From G965216745 sp965216745 (GTDB taxonomy: Bacteria > Pseudomonadota > Alphaproteobacteria > Rickettsiales > Anaplasmataceae): a DNA stretch of 64,000 nucleotides. The notes below the pieces were generated by a model. That model ran no database searches and was not told where the DNA came from. It saw only the letters and a list, made by a program, of their open reading frames with translations. The stretch spans positions 310,001 to 374,000 of the forward strand of contig OZ244191.1 in NCBI GenBank assembly GCA_965216745.1. The letters run 5' to 3'. The translations under genes and the position numbers were made by a program. Position 1 is the stretch's first letter, and the number at the start of each line of letters is the position of its first letter. Below, piece after piece: positions 18,137 through 32,040 of this stretch.

Positions 18137-18853
18137 TTATAATTTAAATATATTTAGCATAAATTCTTTGATTGAATCGATATGCCATAAGATAGATCCA
18201 GATATTGACATTGCTAATATTGAGAATGACAACCATATATGAGCCGGAGTGGCAACTAAAAAAACATGTACGTTTGGTATAAGTCTATTTGTTATTCCCA
18301 TAGCTATATAAATTATTAGCGATAAAAACATTATAGGTGATGCTATTCTAATACCATTATTAAAAGCATTTGATATATTTGTAAGGAAATAATTTCCTAG
18401 CTCCTCAATTCCAGGGCTAGAATACGTGTTGGCTATACCATTTAATAAAAACAAATATGCGTCCGTACTGAAAAATAAAGTTGTAGCCATTAAAGTAAGA
18501 AATTGTGCAATGTTACTACCATGTTCGGAGCTGTTATCACCAAGAGCAGCGGCAGAAATTCCAGACTGCATGGCAATTATTGTGGCAGCAACATGGGTTG
18601 CAGAACAAAATATGTAGACCATTAATCCAATCGTAAAACCTAAAAATGTCTCTGATATGATAGATAATAAATAATTTTTGGGAATAATAATTGGTAAAGA
18701 GGGAGCTATTGCTAAAGTTAAAACCAGTATAGTTGTGGCTTTTATTTTAGCAGGACAATTATGAATTCCAGGAACAAGAGCTATTATAGGTGCAATCCGG
18801 CATAAAACCAAAATAAAATGCTGAATATAGGGTGTATATATTATATCCATCAT
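18137..18853 (-). CDS. fliR: Flagellar biosynthesis protein FliR
   Basis: Core membrane component of the flagellar type III export gate (with FliP and FliQ). It has 238 aa with six or so hydrophobic helices. Family features include FILVLCRIAPIIALVPG at the N-terminus, ETFLGFTIGLMVYIF and MQSGISAAALGD, with PIMFLSLIIYIAMG later. SctT/YscT secretion homologues are the alternative, but the other flagellar genes in the window favour FliR. It is isolated from fliP, fliQ and flhB here and divergent from purM. Confidence 0.9.
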   Translation of the reverse strand: MMDIIYTPYIQHFILVLCRIAPIIALVPGIHNCPAKIKATTILVLTLAIAPSLPIIIPKNYLLSIISETFLGFTIGLMVYIFCSATHVAATIIAMQSGISAAALGDNSSEHGSNIAQFLTLMATTLFFSTDAYLFLLNGIANTYSSPGIEELGNYFLTNISNAFNNGIRIASPIMFLSLIIYIAMGITNRLIPNVHVFLVATPAHIWLSFSILAMSISGSILWHIDSIKEFMLNIFKL

Positions 18854-18948
18854 ATTATTCTATATTTTTATTATATGTTGTCTAGAGTGTTATTTAAAGC
18901 TAACGAAACATTAAACTTGAATATATGATTTTAATTTTATTGTTAAAA

Positions 18949-20136
18949 ATGAATTTTTATGATATAAATCATTTAATGTCTTCTATATATTCAAAACTTG
19001 GTGTTTCTTCCAGCAAATCTGACGTTAAAAACATAGTCAGCTATCTTGATGCTGGTATATTTCCTGGTGCTTTTTGTAAAGCAATTCCTGATGTTTTGTC
19101 TGGTTCTCCAGATCACTGTCTTGTGATGCATGCAGATGGATGTGGAACAAAATCTGGCTTAGCCTACTTATACGCAAAGCATTGTTCCAATAATGATGTA
19201 TTTTATAATTTAGCTCACGACGTTATATCTATGAATCTTGATGACTTGTTGTGTGTTGGCGCCACTGGTCCTTTTATTTTTAATAACACAATAGGTAGGA
19301 ATTCTTCCTTGATTGGTAAAGATGCAATTGAAGCTGTTATCTTGGGGCTTAGAGATATATCTACAGACTTAAAAGAAGAAGGTATTGAAATACATTTTTG
19401 CGGTGGAGAAACAGCAGATGTAGGTGATCTTGTTAGAACACTTCTTATAGATGTTTCTATGATATGTAGTGTGAAGAAATCGAATTTTATAAACTGCTCC
19501 AATGTCAAAATAGATGATTGTATAGTTGGTTTATCCTCTTCTGGTCAAGCTTCTTATGAGAAAGTTAATAATTCTGGAATTGGTTCAAATGGACTTACTG
19601 CTGCCAGGCATAGGTTGCTTAAATCAGATGATTCTTATAATGGAACTTTTTCCCCAGATATAGAGAAATTCGCACATTCTGGTGAGTACACTCTTTCCCA
19701 CTTTTTAGATAATGGCATGACGCTTGGAGAGGCTTTGCTTTCTCCTACTAGGATTTATGCTCCTATATTGATTAGGATTTTATCACGTTTTTCTGAAAAT
19801 ATATCGGCTATTTTTCATAATACTGGTGGTGGACAAACAAAATGTATGAATTTTGGACAAGGCATACATTATGTCAAAGATAATATGTTTGAATTGCCAA
19901 CTTTATTTAGTTTCATTAAACAAAATGCTTCAATGCCAATAAAAGAATTATATCAAGTTTTTAATATGGGGCATCGTATTGAGATTGTTTGTGATGAATC
20001 TATTGTTGATGATGTTATCGCAATATCCAATTCTTTTAATGTTGATGCAAAAATTGTTGGTAGAGTAAGAAAGAATAGCGATCCTGCAAAAAATAAGCTT
20101 ACTATAAAACATGATGATTACACAATCGAATATTAG
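18949..20136 (+). CDS. purM: Phosphoribosylformylglycinamidine cyclo-ligase, Bacteroidota-type
   Basis: AIR synthase, converting FGAM to AIR in purine synthesis. Conserved blocks are MHADGCGTKSGLAY, MNLDDLLCVGA, CGGETADVGDLVRT, GLSSSGQASYEK, GSNGLTAARH, LSPTRIYAPI and VFNMGHRIEI. From memory these, and the ~395-aa length, match the distinct long PurM of Bacteroidota rather than the ~345-aa proteobacterial form, which suggests horizontal transfer. The start is uncertain: ATG 18949 is used here, but 18925 and 18970 are in frame and none has a clear RBS. No other purine gene is in the window. Confidence 0.85.
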   Translation: MNFYDINHLMSSIYSKLGVSSSKSDVKNIVSYLDAGIFPGAFCKAIPDVLSGSPDHCLVMHADGCGTKSGLAYLYAKHCSNNDVFYNLAHDVISMNLDDLLCVGATGPFIFNNTIGRNSSLIGKDAIEAVILGLRDISTDLKEEGIEIHFCGGETADVGDLVRTLLIDVSMICSVKKSNFINCSNVKIDDCIVGLSSSGQASYEKVNNSGIGSNGLTAARHRLLKSDDSYNGTFSPDIEKFAHSGEYTLSHFLDNGMTLGEALLSPTRIYAPILIRILSRFSENISAIFHNTGGGQTKCMNFGQGIHYVKDNMFELPTLFSFIKQNASMPIKELYQVFNMGHRIEIVCDESIVDDVIAISNSFNVDAKIVGRVRKNSDPAKNKLTIKHDDYTIEY

Positions 20137-20168
20137 TATATCAATCTCAATCGCGCAATATTTTATAC

Positions 20169-22217
20169 TTAAACTATTATTGACTCGAATCTAGCAACCA
20201 TGTTTGATATATATCTTATATAGGATAAAATAGAGAGTCTATTTGATCGAATAGCTGGACAATCACAGTTTATTAATACAGAATCCATGAAAGATGTTAT
20301 ACTGAAGTGTAAGTTAGTTATTGTTTCAACTGAAGAAATGAAATCGTGATTTCTTATATATTTGTTTATATCTTCTTCTGCAAGATGCAATTTTTCTACT
20401 AAATCTCGTTCTACTTTTTCCAATATAAGTTTTGTGTTGAGTTTGTATGGTTGAACTTCTGATTTAGATTCCGCTGTTTTCAAAACCATTATTATTCTTT
20501 TATAAGATGATATGAAATTTTTGCCTGTGTTTGTTTCTAGCAATGCATGTAAAACTTTAGCATTTCTGGAAAAATAAAATAAAGCGTCATTTTCAATTAC
20601 AGCATTACATATATTTTGTGATATGTTTTGAGATTTAAGCATTACAATCAATCTGTCAAAAAAGAAGGACTTTATTTCTTCTAATAGCTTTTGATCTTGA
20701 TTGATATTATATAGAGAAATGGACTTGTTAATTATTAATGAAAGAGGTATGCCTAAAGAGTTTTCTATTATTACTCTTATTATTCCGATTGTCATTCTAC
20801 GAAGGCCATACGGGTCTTTGGAGCCTTTAACTCTCTCTCCAGCCGACATCAGACCAACCAATGAATCAAGTTTGTCGGCTATAGATAGAGTGATTGCAGA
20901 AGGTTTGTTAGTACAAGAAGAATTTGCATCTATTGGAAAATAATGTTGATTTATTGCTTCGCATATTTCCGGTTCATAATTTGCATGATGTGCATAATAA
21001 CTACCAATAAAACCTGCCAATTTAGGAAATTCTTTTACAATGCTGGTATTCAGATCTGCTTTACATAACATTGCAGCTTTTGAAATATCTGATATTGGAG
21101 ACATTGGCACCCAAACTCCAATATATGTTGCGAGCTTTGCAATTCGTTCTGATTTTGCGTACATATCCCCTAGTTTTCTGTGAAACAAAATCTTTTTCAA
21201 CAAAGGCAAGTAATAAGATATATCATGTTTCAAATCTGCTTCAAGCAGGAACATAGCATCGCACAAACGTGCAGCTAATACTTTTTCATTGCCTTGTACT
21301 ACACAAGATCCATCATGATTAGCAACAAATACAAAATATGAGGCTAATTTATTATTTTTTATAGTATGAAAATATTTTTGATGTTTTTGCATCACGCTAA
21401 TAATCAATTTTTCTGGTAATGTCATGAATTTCTTTTTTATTTTACCTATAAACAAATAAGGGAATTCAACAAGAGACGCAACTTCATTCAATAACGTAGT
21501 ATCTAAAACTACTTGTATGCCATTATTTTTTTCTAATTCTTTGGCTTGTAACTTTATGTATGACAAACGTTCCTCGTGCTTTAATATAACCTTGCTAGCC
21601 TTCATTGTGTCTGAATATTTTTTAGGAGATGATATTACTATTTTTTTCTTTCCAGAGCTGATGCGATGCCCAAAAGTAGTATTAGTGGATTTTATTCCGC
21701 AAAATTCAATATCAACCAATGAATTGTCTATCATGCATAAAATATTACGAACTGGCCTTATCCATTTGTAATGAGTGGATCCCCAGCGCATGGTTTTGGG
21801 ACATTGTATGGCATTTAATATATTTTTAAGCACTTTTGACATTGTGGTTATTATATTTATGTCAGTGGCATTAGTTTTTAAAAAGAAAAAGCTTCCTTTA
21901 TTGGTTTGCTCAATAACTAAGTCTGATTTTTCAACATTATGATTTTTTATAAAACCATTTATTGCTTGATCTGGAGATCCTACTTTCGGTCCTTTAAAAT
22001 ATAGCTGTTTATTAGTTATGCTTGCTACTAAGCCTCTTATTGAAAATGCAAATCTTCTTGGGGTAGTATAAACATCGTAAGAATCAAAAGTAAGTAAAGA
22101 TTTTGCAAGGTTGTCTTCAAGAATTTGAGGGATCTTAGAGATGATCATAGATTGCATTTTATAAGGCATCTCCTCAGACAAACATTCAAATAAAAAATCT
22201 TGTTTAGAATTATTCAT
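20169..22217 (-). CDS. glyS: Glycyl-tRNA synthetase beta subunit
   Basis: tRNA-binding subunit of the bacterial alpha2beta2 GlyRS. It has 682 aa, with N-terminal FECLSEEMPYKMQ, RWGSTHYKWIRPVRNIL, HQKYFHTIKNNKLASYFVFVAN and the HD-like region RVKGSKDPYGLRR. The C-terminal anticodon-binding domain is DALR-like. The start overlaps the end of glyQ by 8 nt, so the pair is translationally coupled. Length is normal and no disruption is seen. Confidence 0.97.
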   Translation of the reverse strand: MNNSKQDFLFECLSEEMPYKMQSMIISKIPQILEDNLAKSLLTFDSYDVYTTPRRFAFSIRGLVASITNKQLYFKGPKVGSPDQAINGFIKNHNVEKSDLVIEQTNKGSFFFLKTNATDINIITTMSKVLKNILNAIQCPKTMRWGSTHYKWIRPVRNILCMIDNSLVDIEFCGIKSTNTTFGHRISSGKKKIVISSPKKYSDTMKASKVILKHEERLSYIKLQAKELEKNNGIQVVLDTTLLNEVASLVEFPYLFIGKIKKKFMTLPEKLIISVMQKHQKYFHTIKNNKLASYFVFVANHDGSCVVQGNEKVLAARLCDAMFLLEADLKHDISYYLPLLKKILFHRKLGDMYAKSERIAKLATYIGVWVPMSPISDISKAAMLCKADLNTSIVKEFPKLAGFIGSYYAHHANYEPEICEAINQHYFPIDANSSCTNKPSAITLSIADKLDSLVGLMSAGERVKGSKDPYGLRRMTIGIIRVIIENSLGIPLSLIINKSISLYNINQDQKLLEEIKSFFFDRLIVMLKSQNISQNICNAVIENDALFYFSRNAKVLHALLETNTGKNFISSYKRIIMVLKTAESKSEVQPYKLNTKLILEKVERDLVEKLHLAEEDINKYIRNHDFISSVETITNLHFSITSFMDSVLINCDCPAIRSNRLSILSYIRYISNMVARFESIIV

Positions 22218-23070
22218 AGTTCTTTTTATATATTTCTACACATGATCTAGCTAGTTCCCTAACCCTAGCTATATAAGAAGCTCGTTCTATAGGACCTATT
22301 GCACCAGTTGCGTCTAATAAATTTAACACATGATTTGACTTAATACAAAAATCATAAGCTACTATAGGTATGTTGTTTTTTATGGCATTATCACATTCAG
22401 ATTCAAATCCTATGAATTGTTTGAACAAGAATTCCTGATTAGCCAGTTTTAATGCATATTCAGAAAATTGTTTTTCACGTTCAAGAAATATTTTTGAATA
22501 TTTTGTTCCATTTTTATCCCAAACTATATCATATATGCTGTTTACATTTTGAATTTGCATGGCTATTCTTTCTAAGCCATAAGCTAATTCACCTGGTATG
22601 CTTTGACATTCCACGCTTCCAACTTGTTGCATATATGTGAATTGGGATATCTCCATACCATCGCACCATATTTCCCAACCTAAGCCACTTGCTCCAATAC
22701 TGGGATTTTCCCAATCATCTTCTACGAACCTTATATCATGATCTTGAAAATTAATACCAATATGGGACAAACTATCTAAGTACATATCTTGAATTTGAGT
22801 AGGAGATGGTTTTAATAGAACTTGATATTGATGGTGTTGGTACAGTCGGTTTGGATGTTGCCCATATCTTCCATCATCAGGTCTTGTCACTGGTTGCATA
22901 TAAGCAATTTTATGACTTCTATTGTCTATAGAAGCAAAAAAAGTTGCAGGATGAAGAGTTCCAGCACCAACTTCGTTAGAACATATGTTTAATATTTCAC
23001 ATCCCAAAGACGACCAATAATTATTCAATGCATTCACAATGCATTGAAAGCTGAAAAAATCACATTTCAT
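22210..23070 (-). CDS. glyQ: Glycyl-tRNA synthetase alpha subunit
   Basis: Catalytic subunit of alpha2beta2 GlyRS. Class II motifs are visible: GAGTLHPATFF, RPDDGRYGQHPNRLY, DDWENPSIGASGLGWE and GELAYGLERIAM. ATG at 23070 (MKCDFFSFQ) is preferred over the longer frame from 23109, because the family starts a few residues before the F-Q segment. This gives 286 aa and an 11-nt overlap with the 3' end of argS. The argS-glyQ-glyS order forms a compact synthetase operon. Confidence 0.96.
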   Translation of the reverse strand: MKCDFFSFQCIVNALNNYWSSLGCEILNICSNEVGAGTLHPATFFASIDNRSHKIAYMQPVTRPDDGRYGQHPNRLYQHHQYQVLLKPSPTQIQDMYLDSLSHIGINFQDHDIRFVEDDWENPSIGASGLGWEIWCDGMEISQFTYMQQVGSVECQSIPGELAYGLERIAMQIQNVNSIYDIVWDKNGTKYSKIFLEREKQFSEYALKLANQEFLFKQFIGFESECDNAIKNNIPIVAYDFCIKSNHVLNLLDATGAIGPIERASYIARVRELARSCVEIYKKNYE

Positions 23071-24769
23071 TTGCAGGTTTAATTCCCAAAACTTCAAGGC
23101 CAGAAGCAATAATATGAGCAGTTGCTTTTACTAATGAAATTCTTGCAGCAGTTAATTGCGGTTGCGATTCAATAATGAAGCGCAAGCTGGAGTTTTGTTT
23201 TCCTAGATTCCATAAGGAATGAAAAAATTCCGCTACTTCGAGGAGATAGAAGGTTACTCTATGAGGCTCATAAAATTGGACGGCAGATCGTATAACTTCT
23301 GGCCATTTTACAAGTTTTTTTATCAAGGATAGTTCGGATTCATTTGTTAAAAGATAAGAGTATTCTTTTTGGTCTAATAGATCTTGTGGAGCTGATTTTA
23401 TTATAGATTTTGATCTAGCATGTGCATATTGAACATAGAAAACAGGATTGCTGTTTGATTTCTGTTTTAATAGCTCTAAATCAAAATCAAGAGGAGCATC
23501 ACTTTTGCGCATTAACATCATAAAACGCACAGCATCTATACCCACTGTCCTAATGACTTGAGATATAGTTAAGAAGTTGTTAGATCGCTTAGACATCTTT
23601 GAAGCTTTACCTTTGTTTATAAATCTAACAATATTATACAATCTGACTTCTATTTCTGCTTTATCCTCAGCTAAAGCAGAAACTGCTGATTTTAGACGCT
23701 TGACATATCCAGAGTGGTCAGATCCTAGACCTACTACCATTTTATTGAAACCTCTATTTATTTTATCATAATGATATGCTAGATCCCCAGCGAAATAACT
23801 CCAATCTCCATTGGCTCTTTGCAAAGATCTATCTTCAGCATCTCCGTATTTTTTTGAAAGAAATACAAGTCTTTCTTTTTGTTCCCAGTTTTCAGCTTTT
23901 TTGCCTTTTGGCTGCTCTAGTACCGTTTTTTGTATTAATTTTTTTTGAGTCAATATTTCTATACATTTATCCAAAGCCCCAGACTTGCATACATCAGATT
24001 CAGATCTAAAGACATCGTATCTAACTCCAAGATTTTTGATGTCACGTATAATCATTTTCATTACAGAGTCAATCGCAAATTTAGAAATAACTTTATATCG
24101 CTCAGATTCGTCAATGTTTTTAAGCTTGTTTTTATATTGATCGACTAGTTTTTTTGCTATAAAACTTATATAAGTGCCATTATATAAAGATTTTGATTGA
24201 GAGGATTTTTCGATTGTTTCACCTAATTCTTGACTATATTTCAAAAATACAGAATCTACAAGTTTTGCAATCTGAGAACCAGAATCGTTTATGTAATATT
24301 CTCGTGTTACAGAGTATCCAACTTTTGAAAACAAAGAAGATAAAACATCAAAAGTAATTGCTCCACGAGCATTACCAACATGTAATGGACCTGTGGGATT
24401 TGCAGACACAAACTCAACATTAATCTTTTCGTCTCTATGATCAGATGTAGAGCCATAAGCAGACTTGAGTTCGTTGATTTGATTCAGCTCTTCGAGCCAT
24501 ATGCTATCTTCTATTTTTATATTTATAAAACCACCACCAGCAACTTCTATAAGCTTGATTCCTTCTATATTTTGTATTCTCCGGATCAATATAGGTGCAA
24601 CTTCTGATGGATCTCTTTTTGTGAACTTACCAAGCACAAGTGCGGCATTAGTTGTTATATCACCTTGAGAGGGATTCTTTGCATAATTTACTGTTACCCC
24701 ATCAATTTTTTTTGTTATAAGTTCCATTTGCTCTAATATGAGCTTTCGGAACCTGTTTATTACGTCCAT
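23060..24769 (-). CDS. argS: Arginyl-tRNA synthetase
   Basis: Class I synthetase charging tRNA-Arg. The N-terminal Add-1 domain is followed by the HIGH-like motif in ANPTGPLHVGNARGAI, then the KMSKR motif in GKASKMSKRSNNFLT, and a C-terminal DALR anticodon domain (from about 450). The 569 aa are within the usual range. It is first gene of a leftward operon with glyQ and glyS (11-nt overlap). Between its start and the 16S trailer stem is a 293-bp AT-rich gap in which I see nothing further. Confidence 0.97.
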   Translation of the reverse strand: MDVINRFRKLILEQMELITKKIDGVTVNYAKNPSQGDITTNAALVLGKFTKRDPSEVAPILIRRIQNIEGIKLIEVAGGGFINIKIEDSIWLEELNQINELKSAYGSTSDHRDEKINVEFVSANPTGPLHVGNARGAITFDVLSSLFSKVGYSVTREYYINDSGSQIAKLVDSVFLKYSQELGETIEKSSQSKSLYNGTYISFIAKKLVDQYKNKLKNIDESERYKVISKFAIDSVMKMIIRDIKNLGVRYDVFRSESDVCKSGALDKCIEILTQKKLIQKTVLEQPKGKKAENWEQKERLVFLSKKYGDAEDRSLQRANGDWSYFAGDLAYHYDKINRGFNKMVVGLGSDHSGYVKRLKSAVSALAEDKAEIEVRLYNIVRFINKGKASKMSKRSNNFLTISQVIRTVGIDAVRFMMLMRKSDAPLDFDLELLKQKSNSNPVFYVQYAHARSKSIIKSAPQDLLDQKEYSYLLTNESELSLIKKLVKWPEVIRSAVQFYEPHRVTFYLLEVAEFFHSLWNLGKQNSSLRFIIESQPQLTAARISLVKATAHIIASGLEVLGIKPANEM

Positions 24770-25062
24770 ACAACAACCTCAGATTTTTTTACCATACTAT
24801 GATTATAAAATCAATACAAACTCTATATTACACCCAAGAGAATAATTGAATTATATAACTAATAATTTATATATAATTAATTATTTTTGATAAAATTTCA
24901 ATGTAAATTGAATGTCTTTGTTTTAAGCTGAGATTTTTTTATTCGAAAAATGTTTAAAGCGATCAGATAAGTATTATTTATATAATGATTTTATATAAAT
25001 AAAATAAAAGTTCTTTTAGAATATAAAAAATTATTGTAATTAGAAAGTAATAGTTAATTTGT

Positions 25063-26704
<1,642 letters not shown>

Positions 26705-26768
26705 CAAACAAGAAGAACAAAAGAAAAGTCCAAATGAACTAATTTACTCTTAATCAACTATTGTCACG

Positions 26769-26797
26769 AGTATATATCCTGCTTTTTTCGTTGTCAA
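26769..26797 (-). promoter_or_regulatory. 16S rRNA promoter
   Basis: On the minus strand TTGACA (26792-26797), 17-nt spacer, TATACT (26769-26774). A near-consensus housekeeping promoter, about 65 nt upstream of the processing stem. It shares the extended -35 word TTGACAACG with the 23S promoter. Confidence 0.82.
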
Positions 26798-27374
26798 CAA
26801 CAATTTTGAGATATTTTTTACTGTGTTTCAAATTTCGTTTTTGTAATTCTAATTGTGAATATAATGTTTTGTTGTGTTAGTACTAGATGACAAGTTTTTT
26901 AGGCTAATTGAATGTATGATTTTATTTGAGATTTATGTATTTAGTTGATTTTCATAAATAATACGTTATTTCTTCTGTTTCGAATTTAACTTTGAAGCAT
27001 GTGGTTTTTGAGAGATTTTGTTTTTTTTTTGGTTTGTGATCTGTTTTTTTTTGAATTTAGTGATTGGAAAATATACTATGAGTGAGTCAAAATTAATTTA
27101 ACAATGTATTATACTGCATTGATAATATTTGTCTTGCATATGAGGGTTTGTTTGTTGTTAATGTTTTTGTTTGGATTATCTGTTTGTCAATATTAATAAG
27201 CAATTTTTGTTAATATCTATATATATGTTTGTTTTTTGTATTATTATCATTGTTATTTGCGAATATTAATCATATTGCGAATATTAATCATATTGAAGAT
27301 TGTTTAGTTTTACTTGATGCTTTTTCTGAGAAAATTTTCTAACAGAAAAAATAAACTTATTTTAAACAAATGTG
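26798..27374. other. Spacer between divergent rRNA promoters
   Basis: About 577 bp, very AT-rich with T-runs, and no gene or tRNA on either strand. The only ordered feature is a perfect 18-bp tandem duplication (27259-27276 and 27277-27294, unit GCGAATATTAATCATATT). Upstream elements for the two rRNA promoters could lie here, but none can be identified with confidence. Confidence 0.6.
27259..27294. repeat. Two-copy 18-bp tandem repeat
   Basis: GCGAATATTAATCATATT occurs twice head to tail without mismatch, about 80 bp upstream of the 23S -35 element. It could be a protein-binding site or simply slippage in AT-rich DNA. Confidence 0.85.
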
Positions 27375-27403
27375 TTGACAACGTGTTAAAACAAGGTTAT
27401 TAA
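27375..27403 (+). promoter_or_regulatory. 23S-5S rRNA promoter
   Basis: TTGACA (27375-27380), 17-nt spacer, TATTAA (27398-27403), about 95 nt upstream of the 23S processing stem. The consensus -35 and the shared TTGACAACG with the 16S promoter suggest common control of two separate rRNA units. Confidence 0.75.
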
Positions 27404-27497
27404 TTGCCCATGGCTTGAGATGTTTTTACTTTCTCGCCTTGTTTGAAATTTGAATAAGAAAAGTTTTTTTGATTTGATCGAGTTTTTTACTTATAGT

Positions 27498-30366
<2,869 letters not shown>

Positions 30367-30415
30367 TCTTTTCTAGTAAGAAAATACTTTTCTTGTTCTT
30401 TTTATGCTGTTAATA

Positions 30416-30531
30416 TAGCTTGGCAGTTATAGCGGAGTTGACACACCCGATTACATTCCGAACTCGAATGGTGAAACACTCCAGCGCCGATGGTACTGCT
30501 TTTGTGGGAGACTAGGTCGCTGCCTGGCTAT
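30416..30531 (+). rRNA. rrf: 5S ribosomal RNA
   Basis: About 113-116 nt, located 92 nt after 23S. The terminal helix pairs TAGCTTGGCAG with CTGCCTGGCTA. Internal conserved words are ACACCCGA, CCGAACTCG and GCCGATGGTA. It is co-transcribed with 23S. Confidence 0.95.
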
Positions 30532-30549
30532 TTTAGTTGCATTTTTATT

Positions 30550-31518
30550 ATGAAAATATCCTTATATAATTTTTATATATATCATTCTAAGTCTCCTAAT
30601 TCTTATATTTCTCAATTCAAGGCCTTACTTTTTTATTCTAAAAATCCTTTAACTTTAAGTTTTTTCTTGAAATCCTTTTTTTTTGCTTCAATCCCAAGAG
30701 CAATTTCTTATGATTATTATATAAAAAATCAATATTGTTCAAAATCATTGTTTGACTATTCTATCTCTAACTCTCATTGTGATTTTTTATATGTGGATGG
30801 TTGTCCTAAAAATATACCAAAACATGTTATTAATCACATTCTTTCTATTCAAAATACTTCTACTATATTGTTTGTTGTTAATGAAAAACTGTTTTCTCAT
30901 TCTACAATAAGACGTTTTTTTGATTGTTCTCAAGATTTGTTATCTATAGATTGTTCTGAATCAATTAATAGACTAACTCCTTATACCCTTTTCCCCAATC
31001 TTGAATGTTTTGATTTATCACAAGATTTATGGCAGGACATATACTATAGTTCTCAAGACTATGGTTTAGGATTTGTGTTTTTAGAAACTCACAAAGTATG
31101 TATGTACTGTGTGAACAAGCAAGTAAATTTCAGTGACTTAAATGAATGTCTTTTTTATATGGCTGATAATAAAGATTTAAACAAATTCTTTGAATTGTTA
31201 TTATTAGGTGATAAATTTGATATTTCTTTACACATTCCCAAAGGATACTCTCCTTACTCTTTTTTTAGATTGTTTTCTATTTATTTATCCAAAATTATAA
31301 GAATTTTCGATTCTCAAGTATTGCATGAATCATCTGGGTTTTTAGATTTGGGCTATATGGATTTTGTGAAAAAAAATATTAATGTTATTGATATAAAATT
31401 GGTGAATAGAATGTTGATTTTGTCTGTCAATGTTCAGAATGCATATATCAATTCTTATTTTCAAAGTGATTGTGATTATTTGGATTTTTTTCTTTTCAAA
31501 TGTTTGTATGGTTATTAA
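30550..31518 (+). CDS. Putative DNA polymerase III delta subunit-like protein
   Basis: A 322-aa soluble-looking protein, Ser/Phe/Tyr-rich from AT bias. It is very divergent. The clues to HolA are a segment STILFVVNEKLFSHSTIRRF followed by a DCSQDLLSIDCSES-like stretch (residues about 105-140), which recalls the delta subunit pattern of a hydrophobic strand, SxxRKxFE and a strand ending in C/Y. A late GYSPYSFFRLFSIYLSKI segment resembles delta domain III. The ATG at 30550 is used; the frame stays open upstream but runs into 5S rRNA. No clear RBS is seen, and it lies 19 nt after 5S, so it may be read through from the rRNA unit. A clamp-loader role is inferred and weak. Confidence 0.45.
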   Translation: MKISLYNFYIYHSKSPNSYISQFKALLFYSKNPLTLSFFLKSFFFASIPRAISYDYYIKNQYCSKSLFDYSISNSHCDFLYVDGCPKNIPKHVINHILSIQNTSTILFVVNEKLFSHSTIRRFFDCSQDLLSIDCSESINRLTPYTLFPNLECFDLSQDLWQDIYYSSQDYGLGFVFLETHKVCMYCVNKQVNFSDLNECLFYMADNKDLNKFFELLLLGDKFDISLHIPKGYSPYSFFRLFSIYLSKIIRIFDSQVLHESSGFLDLGYMDFVKKNINVIDIKLVNRMLILSVNVQNAYINSYFQSDCDYLDFFLFKCLYGY

Positions 31519-31606
31519 AATAAATCTCGAATATTTCAATGTTAGTATTCTTTGCTTATAATTGAATAATTTTTGAGTTTAATGCTTTTTTTATTTGTTG
31601 TTTGCC

Positions 31607-31636
31607 TTGACTTATGAATGAACGTGCACATAAATA
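31607..31636 (+). promoter_or_regulatory. Candidate groESL promoter
   Basis: TTGACT (31607-31612), 18-nt spacer, TAAATA (31631-31636), about 57 nt before groES. The CCTTGACTT context also resembles an RpoH -35 element, so heat-shock control is possible. No CIRCE inverted repeat is visible. Confidence 0.45.
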
Positions 31637-31692
31637 TGAATGTACAGAATCTTAATCTGTGCTCTGTTTTGTATTTTTAAGGAGTATAATGT

Positions 31693-31998
31693 ATGTCATG
31701 TATGTCGGATAAGTTTAAAGCAATAGGAGATACTATTATAGTTGAACCCTTAGAAGAAAACCAAGGTTCTATAGTATTACCACAACAGTCTAAAAAAAAG
31801 CCTACTAGAGGTCGTGTGAAAAATGTCGGCCCAGGAATTTACAAAGATAGGCATCCTATTGATGTTAAAGTTGGTGATATAATAATTTTTCGTCAGTGGT
31901 CTGGCACTGAATTTAGTTTTAATAATGTTGACTATATCCAGATAAGTTACTCTGATGTTATAGCTGTCTTACTCGATTCCGAGAAAAGTTGTTCATAA
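31693..31998 (+). CDS. groES: Co-chaperonin GroES
   Basis: Heptameric lid of the GroEL chamber. Recognisable family sequence: DTIIVEPLEE, TRGRVKNVGPG, DVKVGDIIIFRQWSGTEF and the C-terminal DVIAVL. ATG 31693 is eight nt after AAGGAG (31679-31684), better placed than the in-frame ATG at 31702. The GroEL-binding mobile loop is unusual: between the V of the first strand and the IVL contact triplet it is about three residues shorter than in typical alphaproteobacterial GroES, and the usual GGI is GSI. It is followed by groEL after 42 nt. Confidence 0.95.
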   Translation: MSCMSDKFKAIGDTIIVEPLEENQGSIVLPQQSKKKPTRGRVKNVGPGIYKDRHPIDVKVGDIIIFRQWSGTEFSFNNVDYIQISYSDVIAVLLDSEKSCS

Positions 31999-32040
31999 CA
32001 TTTTGATTAACGTTTTTTTTTATATTTTATAGGAGTTTTT

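Noticed and set aside
30490..30549. Longer start for the HolA-like gene
   Set aside because: The extra residues would be read from the 5S rRNA gene itself.
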